Origin: Vibrio genomosp. F10 str. ZF-129
GTDB lineage: Bacteria > Pseudomonadota > Gammaproteobacteria > Enterobacterales > Vibrionaceae
Assembly (NCBI RefSeq): GCF_000287055.2
Contig: NZ_AJYQ02000121.1
Location: 1 to 50,586, forward strand
DNA length: 50,586 bases
Direction of reading: 5' to 3'
In this document: positions 33,847 through 43,337 of the stretch, piece after piece
Layout of the letters: each line of letters begins with the position of its first letter
Numbering within the stretch: the stretch's first letter is position 1
Program-made: the position numbers and the translations under genes
The notes under the pieces: model-generated
Databases searched by the model: none
Told to the model about the DNA's origin: nothing
The model's input: the letters and a program-made list of their open reading frames with translations, nothing else

Positions 33847-36190
33847 TCTTGCCCTTGTTTGGCTTGTTGTCGTCATGCTATTTAGCGGATTGTTAATCAA
33901 ACAATTCGCTTTTTCTTCGTCGGTACCCATTGAAAGCAACATTCTAAAGTTACTACCAGAAAACCAGCAAGACCCAATGGTAGAGCAAGCCTTTCAGCAG
34001 ATATCCAGCTCGATGAGCGAGCAAGTAGTGTTTATCATCAGCGCCCCCGACATCGACCAAGCCATGATTGCGACCGACGCTTTTGAAAAAGCTCTCAACC
34101 AAAGAGCTTTTTCAAGTCAGCCAACTCTGTTTAAGCAAGTTCAAGGCAAAATCAACGCCAGCACCCAAAGCCAGTGGAGCGATTTCTACTTTCGTCACCG
34201 AGCTCAACTGCTGACCCAACAACAAAAAGAGACACTGACACACTCGCCGGATTCGCGAGCTCAATATGTCATCCAATCTCTGTACAATCCTTTCTCGGGC
34301 GTCACTGCAGCCGAACTGTCGATGGATCCATTTCTGCTATTTCGCGACTACATCAGTGCTGTTGGCGTTCAATCAAGTAACTTTGTTCTGAAAGAAGGGT
34401 ACCTCACCGCTCAATCTAATGAGCAAACTCATATTTTGGTCACGGCAACTCTGGCTGGCTCGCCTTATAGCTTGGCGATTCAAGAACAACTTCCTGATCT
34501 TGATTCAATTGAGCTCGAGGTCGAAAAACAGTTTGGCGTCAAAGTGCAGCATACCGGTGTGGTGTTCTACGCAAATTACGGCACCGAAAGCGCGAAATCA
34601 GAAATCAGTACCATTGGTTTGGGCTCATTAGCCGGTGTTATTTTATTGGTGTGGCTGACGTTTCGTAGTGCCCTACCACTTGCCTTATCCTTGCTTTCCA
34701 TCAGCACTGGGTTGTTGGTTGCGCTTGCAAGCACCGTCGCTATCTTCGGCAAGGTTCACCTATTTAGTTTGGTGTTCGGTGCCAGCTTGATTGGCGTATC
34801 CATCGATTACTCTTTTCACTTCCTTACCGATCGCTTAGCGGCAGGAAGTAAATGGCAAAGTAAAAAAGGGTTGCAACATATCCTTATTGCGATCAGCTTG
34901 GGGCTTATTACTAGCTTGATTGGCTACCTAGGCTTGCTTGTTGCACCTTTCCCAGGCTTACAACAGCTTGCTTTGTTCTCGTCAATTGGACTCATTGCAG
35001 CTTACGCCAGTGTAGTGTGTTGGTACCCCGTTTTAGCGGCGAAACCAAGTCAGGAACGTCCACTCCCCCTAGCGAAGCTTTGGCATAGTTGGTTGAGTGT
35101 ATGGAGCAAGCCAAAATTCAGAATAGGCTTACCGTTAACGGTGACTGTCGTTAGCATAATGTCACTCAGTCAAATTCGTTACGACGACGATATACGCCAA
35201 CTTCAGGCAATGCCAGAGCAGCTCAAACAGCAAGAGCAAGCCATCACTGAGATTTCAGGATTAGGCAGTGGTCAAAATATGCTGTTGGTGACTGCGAAAA
35301 GTAATCAAGCATTACTGAAAAAATTGGCATTGATCACCTCTGAATTAGATTCATTGATCGAGAAGCGAGGCATCTCAGGATATCGCAGCGTCAATCAACA
35401 ATTGTTAAGCAAACAACAACAACGTGATAACTATCAATTGGTTGAACAACTTTATAGCCAGCAAAGCCATATCTTACAGAACACTCTTGGTTGGCCTAGC
35501 TTTCCAGAATTACCTAAGTTCGAAGCAATCACGGTATCTGGATTTTTAGAATCACCGGTGTCAGAACCTGTTCGACCACTTTGGTTAAAGCCTATCGATG
35601 GACAAGCGGCGTCAGTCATCATGATCAAAGACGTTACAAACTCAGCACTGTTCTCTCAATGGCTCGATTCAAGCTTTGCTCAGCAACAAGGTGTTAAATA
35701 CCTTAATAAAGCCGATGAAATCTCCGCTCTCTTTGCGGAATACAGAGTCAAGATCACCGAGCTATTATTGATAGCTTTGGCCGCTATTGGGATGGTTTTA
35801 GGTTGGCGCTACGGTGTGAAGCAAAGCCTATTAATGCTGTTGCCTTCATTGATTGCCGGAGTCGCAGGTTTAGCGGTCACGGGCATTTTAGGCTCGACAC
35901 TGAATCTGTTTAACCTGCTTGGACTGATTCTAATTTTAGGGATTGGTATCGACTATACCCTGTTCTTTGCTGAGCAGAAAAAATCACTAAGCACCTTATT
36001 AGCGATTACCCTATCGGGTCTCACGACGTTGCTTTCATTTGGCTTATTGTCACTAAGTCAGACTCATGCCATTCATAGCTTCGGTGTTACTGTTCTGACA
36101 GGGATATTTGTCGCGTGGCTACTTTCGCCACTCGCGATCAACAATAGCAAAAACGTAGAAAGACCAACTTCTCGAGAGGTTTTTAGATGA
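33818..36190 (+). CDS. APE MMPL/RND-family exporter (ApeM-like)
   Basis: A 790-residue inner-membrane transporter. It has a first transmembrane helix (about 11-28), a periplasmic loop of some 230 residues, a helix cluster (about 265-425) with GVSIDYSFHFL (326-336), then the same architecture repeated, ending with a second cluster containing GIGIDYTLFFAE. The paired GxxxDY motifs mark the proton-relay helices of the RND/MMPL superfamily. It likely pulls the polyene lipid from the inner membrane and hands it to the LolA-like carrier. Confidence 0.92.
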   Translation: MLKRNNSNSSLALVWLVVVMLFSGLLIKQFAFSSSVPIESNILKLLPENQQDPMVEQAFQQISSSMSEQVVFIISAPDIDQAMIATDAFEKALNQRAFSSQPTLFKQVQGKINASTQSQWSDFYFRHRAQLLTQQQKETLTHSPDSRAQYVIQSLYNPFSGVTAAELSMDPFLLFRDYISAVGVQSSNFVLKEGYLTAQSNEQTHILVTATLAGSPYSLAIQEQLPDLDSIELEVEKQFGVKVQHTGVVFYANYGTESAKSEISTIGLGSLAGVILLVWLTFRSALPLALSLLSISTGLLVALASTVAIFGKVHLFSLVFGASLIGVSIDYSFHFLTDRLAAGSKWQSKKGLQHILIAISLGLITSLIGYLGLLVAPFPGLQQLALFSSIGLIAAYASVVCWYPVLAAKPSQERPLPLAKLWHSWLSVWSKPKFRIGLPLTVTVVSIMSLSQIRYDDDIRQLQAMPEQLKQQEQAITEISGLGSGQNMLLVTAKSNQALLKKLALITSELDSLIEKRGISGYRSVNQQLLSKQQQRDNYQLVEQLYSQQSHILQNTLGWPSFPELPKFEAITVSGFLESPVSEPVRPLWLKPIDGQAASVIMIKDVTNSALFSQWLDSSFAQQQGVKYLNKADEISALFAEYRVKITELLLIALAAIGMVLGWRYGVKQSLLMLLPSLIAGVAGLAVTGILGSTLNLFNLLGLILILGIGIDYTLFFAEQKKSLSTLLAITLSGLTTLLSFGLLSLSQTHAIHSFGVTVLTGIFVAWLLSPLAINNSKNVERPTSREVFR

Positions 36191-36810
36191 TCAGGACATT
36201 AAAAATCACCTTCGTCACACTAGTGGGTGTAATGCTCAGTGCCTGCTCGATGGTTTCTCAGCAGCCAACTGGTGCAAGTGTGTCTATCAACAATGACACC
36301 GAGCTAGCACTACCATTGCCAGCTGAACTGGGGTACTCCCTCACGGCCAGTCAACTGATTAGCGCTATGTGGGAAACCGACACACAGCAGCTTCCTGTTC
36401 AAGTCGAAGTCACACCGGATAAAGTGGTTTTAGCTGGGTTCTCCTCTTGGGGTACTCGTATTCTATCGCTGCAATACCAGAATCAAGTGATCGACACACA
36501 AGTTCTATCTGGCCTTGGCGCGACTTTACCGCAACCAGAACAGGTGCTTTTTAATTTAATGCTGACCTTATGGCCAGCAGACGCATGGGCGCAACCTTTA
36601 CAAAGCATAGGTTGGCACCTAGTCGATACCGACAAAACAAGAACCGTTTTTGACGACAATCAACAAGCCATCATTCGTATTGAATACCAAGCAAAAGTCG
36701 GCGAACCAAAGACATCTGGAGAGATTGTTTTCAAGCATCTAACCCAAGGTTACACCATCACCATACAAACGTTGAACTCAACGATTGTCGACAACCCAAG
36801 TAAGAGTTGA
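36187..36810 (+). CDS. APE DUF3261 lipoprotein (ApeN-like)
   Basis: A 207-residue lipoprotein. The signal ends in the lipobox LSAC (Cys 20); the mature part includes SQLISAMWETDTQQLPVQVE and TLWPADAWAQPLQSIGW, which fit the DUF3261 family of APE clusters. By analogy with LolB it could be the outer-membrane acceptor for the carried polyene; that is inference. It overlaps both neighbours by 4 bases. Confidence 0.85.
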   Translation: MIRTLKITFVTLVGVMLSACSMVSQQPTGASVSINNDTELALPLPAELGYSLTASQLISAMWETDTQQLPVQVEVTPDKVVLAGFSSWGTRILSLQYQNQVIDTQVLSGLGATLPQPEQVLFNLMLTLWPADAWAQPLQSIGWHLVDTDKTRTVFDDNQQAIIRIEYQAKVGEPKTSGEIVFKHLTQGYTITIQTLNSTIVDNPSKS

Positions 36811-38015
36811 ACACTATGCCTATTTACATCCAAGACTGTGGTTTCCACTCAGCGTTAGGCTCAGAGATTGCAGACATTCATGGCTGCCTCACTAATGAGC
36901 GTGAGTCAAATATGGTCGAAGTGAAGGATATGCTGAACGATGGTAAACATACTGTCGTTGGTCAAATCGCGGGTGAACTGCCACCGATTCCTTCAGATCT
37001 TACGCAATACGCCACTCGCAACAATCAACTGGCGCTGTCGGCTCTTAATCAAATTGAAGACTCTATCGAGCAAGCAAAGTCTCAGTTTGGCGCAGATAGA
37101 ATTGCAGTGGTTATCGGCACCAGTACTTCGGGAATTTCGGACGGTGAAGCCGCTTTTAAACACAAACTCGACCAAGGTTCTTTTCCCGAGCATTATCACT
37201 ACTCAAAACAAGAGCTAGGAAACACTTCCGAGTTCGTTAGCCAATACTGCTCATTAACCGGGCCAAGCTACGCGGTCTCAACGGCTTGCTCATCCAGTGG
37301 TCGTGTGTTCCTCACTGCGCAACGTTTGCTAGATTCAGGCATGGCTGATGCTGTGTTAGTCGGTGGTGTGGATACCTTATGTAAGCTGACACTCAACGGT
37401 TTTCATGGTCTGGAAGCACTCTCAACGACACATTGTAAGCCATTTAGTGCAACCCGAGATGGTATTAATATCGGCGAAGCGGCGGCATTTATGTTGCTCA
37501 GCAAAACAAAACTAGCCGATGTAAATACAGCGCAAGACACGTCAAACATTGCCTTATTAGGCTGTGGTGACAGCTCTGACGCACACCATATTTCAGCGCC
37601 CCACCCTGAAGGAAATGGCGCTGAGCAAGCGATGAGAAAAGCTTTAGATTCTGCACAGTTACAAGCAGAGGACATCGGTTATATCAATGCCCATGGCACA
37701 GCAACGCCACTCAACGATTCAATGGAAAGCAAAGCCATCCATCGTATTTTTGCAAACAAGGTTCCCGTTAGCTCAACCAAGCCGCTTACCGGGCATACTC
37801 TAGGAGCTGCAAGTGCGATTGAGGCGGCAATTGCATGGCATATTTTAAAATATGACTTACCGCTTCCCTTACAAAAATGTCAGGATAAAGCTGAAGATAT
37901 TGAGATTGATTTGGTAAACTGTACCCAGAAACTTAAAGTAAAGAACATCTTAAGCAACTCGTTTGCTTTTGGTGGTAACAACATTAGCCTGATTTTTGGT
38001 GTAGTAAATGACTGA
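36807..38015 (+). CDS. APE beta-ketoacyl-ACP synthase (ApeO-like)
   Basis: A 402-residue ketosynthase with a complete Cys-His-His triad: Cys161 in VSTACSSSGR, His296 in NAHGTATPLND and His330 in KPLTGHTLGAAS. It condenses malonyl-ACP onto the growing aryl-polyene chain, probably as a heterodimer with the chain-length factor at the operon start. ATG at 36816 is an alternative start three codons in. It overlaps the preceding gene by 4 bases and the next by 8. Confidence 0.93.
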   Translation: MNTMPIYIQDCGFHSALGSEIADIHGCLTNERESNMVEVKDMLNDGKHTVVGQIAGELPPIPSDLTQYATRNNQLALSALNQIEDSIEQAKSQFGADRIAVVIGTSTSGISDGEAAFKHKLDQGSFPEHYHYSKQELGNTSEFVSQYCSLTGPSYAVSTACSSSGRVFLTAQRLLDSGMADAVLVGGVDTLCKLTLNGFHGLEALSTTHCKPFSATRDGINIGEAAAFMLLSKTKLADVNTAQDTSNIALLGCGDSSDAHHISAPHPEGNGAEQAMRKALDSAQLQAEDIGYINAHGTATPLNDSMESKAIHRIFANKVPVSSTKPLTGHTLGAASAIEAAIAWHILKYDLPLPLQKCQDKAEDIEIDLVNCTQKLKVKNILSNSFAFGGNNISLIFGVVND

Positions 38016-38472
38016 TATCCCTTCTGTAGACCAACTCCTCCCTCACGATGATCCGATGATATTAATCGATCGTGCTATCAACGTAGAGGCGTTGTCGATT
38101 CACTGTCAGGTCGATATTGGAGCTCATAATCTGTTCTTTAATGCTGAATCTCAAACCGTACCCGCTTATGTGGGTATCGAGTTTATGGCGCAGTCTGTGG
38201 CGGCATGGTCTGGATACCATGCACTGAAAAACGGCACCACTCCCCCAATCGGTTTCTTACTCGGTTCTCGCCGTTACAAGTCACTGTGTGATGAATTTGC
38301 TCAAGGTCAGACCCTTGACATCTACGCCGAGCAACTGATGGAAGACAGTGGCATGGCCGTGTTTACTGCTAGAGTCGAAGACCAAGGCGAGTTAGTGGCT
38401 CAATGCCAACTCAATGTCTACGTGCCGACCAAACAAAAATTACAAGAAATGAAAACTAGGAGCCCATCATGA
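38008..38472 (+). CDS. APE 3-hydroxyacyl-ACP dehydratase (ApeP-like)
   Basis: A 154-residue hotdog dehydratase. LLPHDDPMILID (His13) and VPAYVGIEFMAQSVAAWSG (Glu58) match the two catalytic positions of the FabZ-like APE dehydratase family. Together with the upstream hotdog protein it should form the alternating double bonds, since no enoyl reductase is encoded in the operon. Confidence 0.92.
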   Translation: MTDIPSVDQLLPHDDPMILIDRAINVEALSIHCQVDIGAHNLFFNAESQTVPAYVGIEFMAQSVAAWSGYHALKNGTTPPIGFLLGSRRYKSLCDEFAQGQTLDIYAEQLMEDSGMAVFTARVEDQGELVAQCQLNVYVPTKQKLQEMKTRSPS

Positions 38473-39194
38473 GCCGTCAGGTTTTAGTCACTGGTGCCAG
38501 TAAAGGCATTGGTAAAGCGATCGCTATTCAACTCGCGAAAGACGGATTTGAAATCGCCGTTCATTACATGGGTGACAAGCAAGGTGCAGAAGAGACGCTG
38601 CAGTCGATCATCGAACTGGGCGGCGCAGGTCGTCTTATCCAATTTGATATCAGCAACCGCGGCGAGTGTCGCGAAAAGCTTGAGTCTGATATCGCTGAAC
38701 ATGGCGCTTACTATGGTGTAGTGAACAATGCGGGCATTACTCGTGACACGGCATTTCCAGCCATGACAGAAGAAGAGTGGGATGGCGTTATTCATACCAA
38801 CCTCGACAGCTTCTACAACGTACTCCACCCATGTGTGATGCCAATGGTTCAGAAACGCAAAGGCGGTCGAATCGTTACTTTGGCTTCTGTATCCGGCATC
38901 ATGGGTAACCGCGGTCAAACCAACTATGCGGCGGCAAAAGCCGGCGTGATTGGCGCAACTAAGTCTCTGGCTTTAGAGCTAGCGAAACGTAAAATCACAG
39001 TAAACTGTGTCGCTCCGGGTTTGATCGATACAGGTATGGTGGATGAGCATGTGAAAGATCATGCGCTTCCTCAAGTACCACTGCGCCGAATGGGTGAGCC
39101 GGAAGAAGTGGCAGGCCTAGTCAGCTACCTAATGTCTGATATTGCAGGCTACGTAACTCGCCAAGTGATTTCAGTCAATGGAGGCTTAGTATGA
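38469..39194 (+). CDS. APE 3-oxoacyl-ACP reductase (ApeQ-like, FabG family)
   Basis: A 241-residue short-chain dehydrogenase. The NADPH-binding GASKGIG is at 9-15, NNAGI at 86-90, and catalytic Ser140, Tyr153 and Lys157 (YAAAK). It reduces the 3-keto group in each extension round. It overlaps its neighbours by 4 bases on both sides. Confidence 0.95.
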   Translation: MSRQVLVTGASKGIGKAIAIQLAKDGFEIAVHYMGDKQGAEETLQSIIELGGAGRLIQFDISNRGECREKLESDIAEHGAYYGVVNNAGITRDTAFPAMTEEEWDGVIHTNLDSFYNVLHPCVMPMVQKRKGGRIVTLASVSGIMGNRGQTNYAAAKAGVIGATKSLALELAKRKITVNCVAPGLIDTGMVDEHVKDHALPQVPLRRMGEPEEVAGLVSYLMSDIAGYVTRQVISVNGGLV

Positions 39195-40414
39195 CCCGCC
39201 GCGTTGTTGTAACTGGCATGTCTGGTGTTACCGCGTTTGGTAATGATTGGCAGCACATCGAACCAAAACTGAAAGCGTGTGAAAATGCCACTCAATATAT
39301 GCCAAGTTTTGAGCAATACGATGGCCTCAACACTAAACTAGCTGCGCCTATTGATGACTTCCAATTACCAAAACACTACAAACGTAAACAGGTTCGAGGC
39401 ATGGGTCGGGTTTCTCGCTTAGCCACTGTCGCGACTGAAGATGCACTAGAGCAAGCAGGGCTGATTGGCCACGACATTTTGACCAATGGCGAAACAGGCA
39501 TTGCTTACGGCTCTTCAACCGGCAGTACTGATGCTGTAGGCGCGTTTGGCGTAATGCTCAACGAGAAGTCGACACGAGCGATCACCGCAACAACTTACGT
39601 GCAAATGATGCCACACACCGCAGCGGTAAACGTAGGATTGTTCTTTGGCCTGCGCGGCCGCGTGATTCCCACCAGCAGTGCCTGTACTTCAGGAAGCCAA
39701 GCGATTGGTTACGCCTATGAAGCGATCAAACACGGCTACCAAACCGTAATGGTTGCCGGTGGTGGTGAAGAGCTATGCCCTACTGAGTCTGCTGTTTTCG
39801 ATACCCTTTTTGCTACCAGTTTAAAAAACGACACGCCAGAAAAATCCCCTAGTCCTTACGACAGCGAGCGCGATGGCTTAGTTATTGGTGAAGGTGCCGG
39901 CACGCTTGTTCTTGAAGAGTATGAACATGCCGTGGCTCGTGGTGCAAAGATCTACGCGGAGATCATCGGCTTTGCCAGCAACTGCGATGCTGCTCATGTG
40001 ACCCAACCTCAGATGGAAACCATGCAAATCTGTATGGAAAAAGCTCTGAAAGATGCGCAACTTCCGGCAGAAAAAATCGGTTATGTTTCTGCGCACGGTA
40101 CCGCCACTGAAAAAGGCGATATTGCAGAAAGTAATGCTACGGCGAACATTTTTGGCGAAGTGCCAATCAGTTCATTGAAAAGCTACTTTGGTCATACACT
40201 TGGTGCATGTGGTGCGATTGAAGCTTGGTTAAGCCTCGAAATGATGCATTCAGGTTGGTTCAGCCCAACATTGAACCTTGAGAACATCGACGAACGCTGC
40301 GGCAAGCTTGATTACATCACAGGATCTGGCCGTGAATTAAATGTTGAATACCTAATGAGCAATAACTTTGCCTTTGGCGGTATCAACACTTCAATCATCT
40401 TCAAAAAAATCTAG
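39191..40414 (+). CDS. APE beta-ketoacyl-ACP synthase (ApeR-like)
   Basis: A 407-residue second ketosynthase with the full triad: Cys165 in TSSACTSGSQ, His302 in SAHGTATEKGD and His335 in KSYFGHTLGA. Two distinct active ketosynthases suggest separate roles, such as the first condensation on the aryl starter and later elongation. It is the last core APE gene. Confidence 0.94.
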   Translation: MTRRVVVTGMSGVTAFGNDWQHIEPKLKACENATQYMPSFEQYDGLNTKLAAPIDDFQLPKHYKRKQVRGMGRVSRLATVATEDALEQAGLIGHDILTNGETGIAYGSSTGSTDAVGAFGVMLNEKSTRAITATTYVQMMPHTAAVNVGLFFGLRGRVIPTSSACTSGSQAIGYAYEAIKHGYQTVMVAGGGEELCPTESAVFDTLFATSLKNDTPEKSPSPYDSERDGLVIGEGAGTLVLEEYEHAVARGAKIYAEIIGFASNCDAAHVTQPQMETMQICMEKALKDAQLPAEKIGYVSAHGTATEKGDIAESNATANIFGEVPISSLKSYFGHTLGACGAIEAWLSLEMMHSGWFSPTLNLENIDERCGKLDYITGSGRELNVEYLMSNNFAFGGINTSIIFKKI

Positions 40415-40422
40415 GATAGATA

Positions 40423-40887
40423 ATGAAAAACTGGTTAGTTGTTGCTGTTGTCGTTTTGCTCGCAGGTTGTAGTGCCCCGAAGTATTCAGGAAATGCACTT
40501 CCTGAAGCAAATAACGTCGAAAATATCACCATCGTAGAAGATGTAAAAACACGCAGCATTTTCCTTGATTCCATGCTCGACTGGTGCCTGAACAATCAGG
40601 TGAAATGTAAAGTCGTTGCAGACGGTTCAGAACATAACCCAGAGGATATTACGCTTGATTACGTATCTCGCTGGAGTTGGGATTTCAGAACCTTTGTGGC
40701 AGACGCCAAGATCTCAGCTTATCAAGATCAACAGCGCGTAGGCAACGTAGAATTTAAGGCGCCCAATAGCGGCAATTTATCAAAGTTTGGCGACGATATC
40801 GAACGCATCAAAGCGATGATGGATATCTTGTTCGATAAAAAAACAGCGGCTCAAGCGACCCAAATGATTGCTGACGACAAGCTATAA
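40423..40887 (+). CDS. Small lipoprotein (Sbal_3080-like family)
   Basis: A 154-residue lipoprotein with lipobox LAGC (Cys 16). The mature part has FLDSMLDWCLNNQVKCKVVA, with two Cys that could form a disulfide, and WSWDFRTFVADAKISAYQD. I associate this pattern with a small conserved gamma-proteobacterial lipoprotein family of unknown role. It starts 8 bases after the last ketosynthase gene, so it is probably co-transcribed with the APE operon and ends at the terminator before gltX. Confidence 0.8.
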   Translation: MKNWLVVAVVVLLAGCSAPKYSGNALPEANNVENITIVEDVKTRSIFLDSMLDWCLNNQVKCKVVADGSEHNPEDITLDYVSRWSWDFRTFVADAKISAYQDQQRVGNVEFKAPNSGNLSKFGDDIERIKAMMDILFDKKTAAQATQMIADDKL

Positions 40888-40953
40888 CGAATCCAGTTCT
40901 GATCAGCAGAGTTCGGATCGACAAAGCTCTAAGCGACGAAGCTCAAGACAAAT

Positions 40954-40989
40954 AAAAAGGGTCAGTAACCAAGTTACTGACCCTTTTTT
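40954..40989. terminator. Bidirectional terminator between the APE operon and gltX
   Basis: A perfect 16-bp stem (40954-40969 with 40973-40988, loop CAA) has A-run and T-run flanks. It lies between converging genes and can stop transcription from both sides. Confidence 0.93.
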
Positions 40990-41008
40990 GAATCTAGCAA
41001 TCGCTCAA

Positions 41009-42436
41009 TTAAGCGTTAGCTTCACGCTCAGCGATGAACTCAAGAGCCATCTTGATGCGAGCGATTACGCGCTCTTTACCAACAAGCTCCATCACTGCAT
41101 CAACAGAAGGAGACTGACCGCCACCTGTTACTGCTACGCGAAGTGGCATACCGATTTTACCCATGCCGATCTCTAGCTCTTCACATACTGCTGCAATCAC
41201 ACCATCTTTGATGTTTGCAGTAGTGAAATCTTCAAGTGCTTCAACCTTAGCAAGAGCAAGCTCTAGTGGGCCTTTAGCAACACCACGTAGGTGCTTCTTA
41301 GCTGCGCCAGCTTCAAACTCAGAGAAATCTTCGTAGAAGTAACGAGACTGCTCAGCAAGTTCGATAAGCGTATTACAACGCTCGCCAACTAGCGTGATCA
41401 CGTCAGTGATCGCTGGTCCGTTTGTGGTATCGATCTTCTGTGCGTCTAGGTGCCATTGCAGGTATTTTGCAACGTACTCAGGCTCAGAAGTCTTGATGTA
41501 GTGGTTGTTCAACCAAAGTAGTTTTTCAGTGTTGAATGCAGATGCAGACTTGCTGATAGCCTTCAGGCTGAAGAATTCAATCATCTCTTCTTGAGAGAAG
41601 ATCTCTTGGTCACCGTGAGACCAACCTAAACGAACTAGGTAGTTGTTTAGTGCATTGGGTAGGTAACCTTCGTCGCGGTATTGCATGACAGAAACGGCAC
41701 CGTGACGCTTAGAAAGTTTCGCACCGTCATCACCAAGAATCATTGCACAGTGAGCGAAAGTTGGAACTGGCGCGCCTAGTGCTTCGTAGATGTTGATTTG
41801 ACGAGGTGTGTTGTTGATGTGGTCTTCACCACGAACAACGTGTGTAATACCCATATCCCAGTCATCTACTACAACCACAAAGTTGTAAGTTGGAGCACCG
41901 TCTGTACGACGAATGATTAGGTCATCAAGTTGGCTGTTAGCAATTTCGATGCGACCACGGATTTGGTCATCAAATACTACACTGCCTTCTTTAGGGTTAC
42001 GGAAACGGATAACGCATGCATCACCTTCTTTTGCTGCTTCGTTTGCTGCAACAATTTTAGGGTGGTTCGCATCGTAACGAGCCATTTCTTTGTTTTCTTC
42101 TTGCTCTGCACGAATTTCATCAAGCAGATCTTTAGACGCGTAACATTTGAATGCTTTGTCTTCAGCAAGTAGCTTATCAACCATTTCGTTGTAACGGTCA
42201 AAACGCTTAGATTGGTAGTAAGGGCCTTCATCCCATTCCATACCCATCCATTGCATGCCTTCTAGAATTGCATCAACCGCTTCTTGAGAGTTACGCTCAA
42301 GGTCCGTGTCTTCGATACGTAGAACGAATTCACCACCTTGGTTCTTAGCGAATAGCCAAGAGTAAAGTGCAGTACGTGCACCACCAACGTGAAGATAGCC
42401 AGTTGGGCTAGGAGCAAAACGAGTTTTAACCGTCAT
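41009..42436 (-). CDS. gltX: Glutamyl-tRNA synthetase
   Basis: A 475-residue class I aminoacyl-tRNA synthetase that charges tRNA-Glu. The HIGH-type motif is [15 protein letters not shown] near the N-terminus, and AKLSKRHGA is the KMSKS-type motif. An AAGG site precedes the ATG by 8-9 bases. It is a core gene and forms the right-hand conserved boundary of the APE region. Confidence 0.97.
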   Translation of the reverse strand: MTVKTRFAPSPTGYLHVGGARTALYSWLFAKNQGGEFVLRIEDTDLERNSQEAVDAILEGMQWMGMEWDEGPYYQSKRFDRYNEMVDKLLAEDKAFKCYASKDLLDEIRAEQEENKEMARYDANHPKIVAANEAAKEGDACVIRFRNPKEGSVVFDDQIRGRIEIANSQLDDLIIRRTDGAPTYNFVVVVDDWDMGITHVVRGEDHINNTPRQINIYEALGAPVPTFAHCAMILGDDGAKLSKRHGAVSVMQYRDEGYLPNALNNYLVRLGWSHGDQEIFSQEEMIEFFSLKAISKSASAFNTEKLLWLNNHYIKTSEPEYVAKYLQWHLDAQKIDTTNGPAITDVITLVGERCNTLIELAEQSRYFYEDFSEFEAGAAKKHLRGVAKGPLELALAKVEALEDFTTANIKDGVIAAVCEELEIGMGKIGMPLRVAVTGGGQSPSVDAVMELVGKERVIARIKMALEFIAEREANA

Positions 42437-42616
42437 TTAAAATACCTTGATTGTCTTGATGACTTAGTACGCTAACAACATTTTACCGAGTCGTTAGCGC
42501 TAAAATTTGCGCATTATTTTAGCACTGATAAGTAATACTACAATCGGAATGATCGTTAAATACTCGCTAAATAATGCTCAAGCCATCGACAAGCTACCAA
42601 TAACTCATCATCACGA

Positions 42617-43267
42617 TCAGTTATTTAGATTTTTCACCGCCCAAGATACGAACTCTTGGCGTTGTTCTGGTGTCATAGCCAGGAAATCAGCTTGCAGAGA
42701 ACTAGGCTTGCTTACCGGTTTCGTTTGCTTCTTAGGCGATTCGATTTCAGGAAGAGTGACAGGCTTCGCGATAGATGCAGCCGCTACGCTAGTCGAAGCG
42801 ATCGCAGCTTTACCACCTGCTTGGTTGTAACTACTTAACATTGCATCGTAGTCTTTAATTAATGCGAAGGTTTCATTGGTGATCACATCGGTTGAGACTG
42901 GAACGTCTTTACCCGCGCTAGTGACTTTTACGCTCGGTGCTCGATTATATTTATTCACCGCACGTTCATCGCGAATCGCGAATGGCGTTTCCAATAATAG
43001 CGTTTGATCAGCAGAGTCAAATGTAACCACTAATGGGGATGAGTTAAACTTCTCTTTCCCACCATTGGTATCAATCATTGCGGTAACTCGGACCAATAAC
43101 TGATTTTGACCATTTTCAATTTTCAAATCGCCTTTACCACTGTTGGCAATCTGATTGATTTCTTGGTTAACCGCTAATATTTCCACGCGAGAATCCGTTT
43201 GGATTGTGGTTTTAGCATAGGAGAACGTGCTGAAAAGAGCGAGAGATAATATAGCTAGTTTTTTCAT
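42617..43267 (-). CDS. DUF2057 (UPF0319) family exported protein
   Basis: A 216-residue protein with a Sec signal peptide (about residues 1-18, cleavage near SYA-K). It has the DUF2057 pattern (VEILAVNQEINQIANSG; TPFAIRDERAVNKYNRAPS). The C-terminal tail contains LQADFLAMTPEQRQEFVSWA, seen in many Vibrio members. The function is unknown. It is transcribed separately from gltX, with a 180-base gap that shows no other gene. Confidence 0.87.
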   Translation of the reverse strand: MKKLAILSLALFSTFSYAKTTIQTDSRVEILAVNQEINQIANSGKGDLKIENGQNQLLVRVTAMIDTNGGKEKFNSSPLVVTFDSADQTLLLETPFAIRDERAVNKYNRAPSVKVTSAGKDVPVSTDVITNETFALIKDYDAMLSSYNQAGGKAAIASTSVAAASIAKPVTLPEIESPKKQTKPVSKPSSLQADFLAMTPEQRQEFVSWAVKNLNN

Positions 43268-43285
43268 AGGATTACCAACTTACAG

Positions 43286-43314
43286 AAACAACAAAGGCGG
43301 ACATTAAGTCCGCC
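43286..43314 (-). terminator. Terminator of the porin gene
   Basis: On the minus strand a perfect 7-bp GC-rich stem (43308-43314 with 43296-43302, loop of 5) is followed by TTTGTTGTTT. It lies 24 bases past the porin stop. Confidence 0.82.
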
Positions 43315-43337
43315 AGAATATACCGTTTAGAAATGGA

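Noticed and set aside
38484..38918. 144-codon ORF antisense to the ketoreductase gene
   Set aside because: The opposite strand encodes an intact FabG-family enzyme; no promoter or ribosome site supports the antisense frame.
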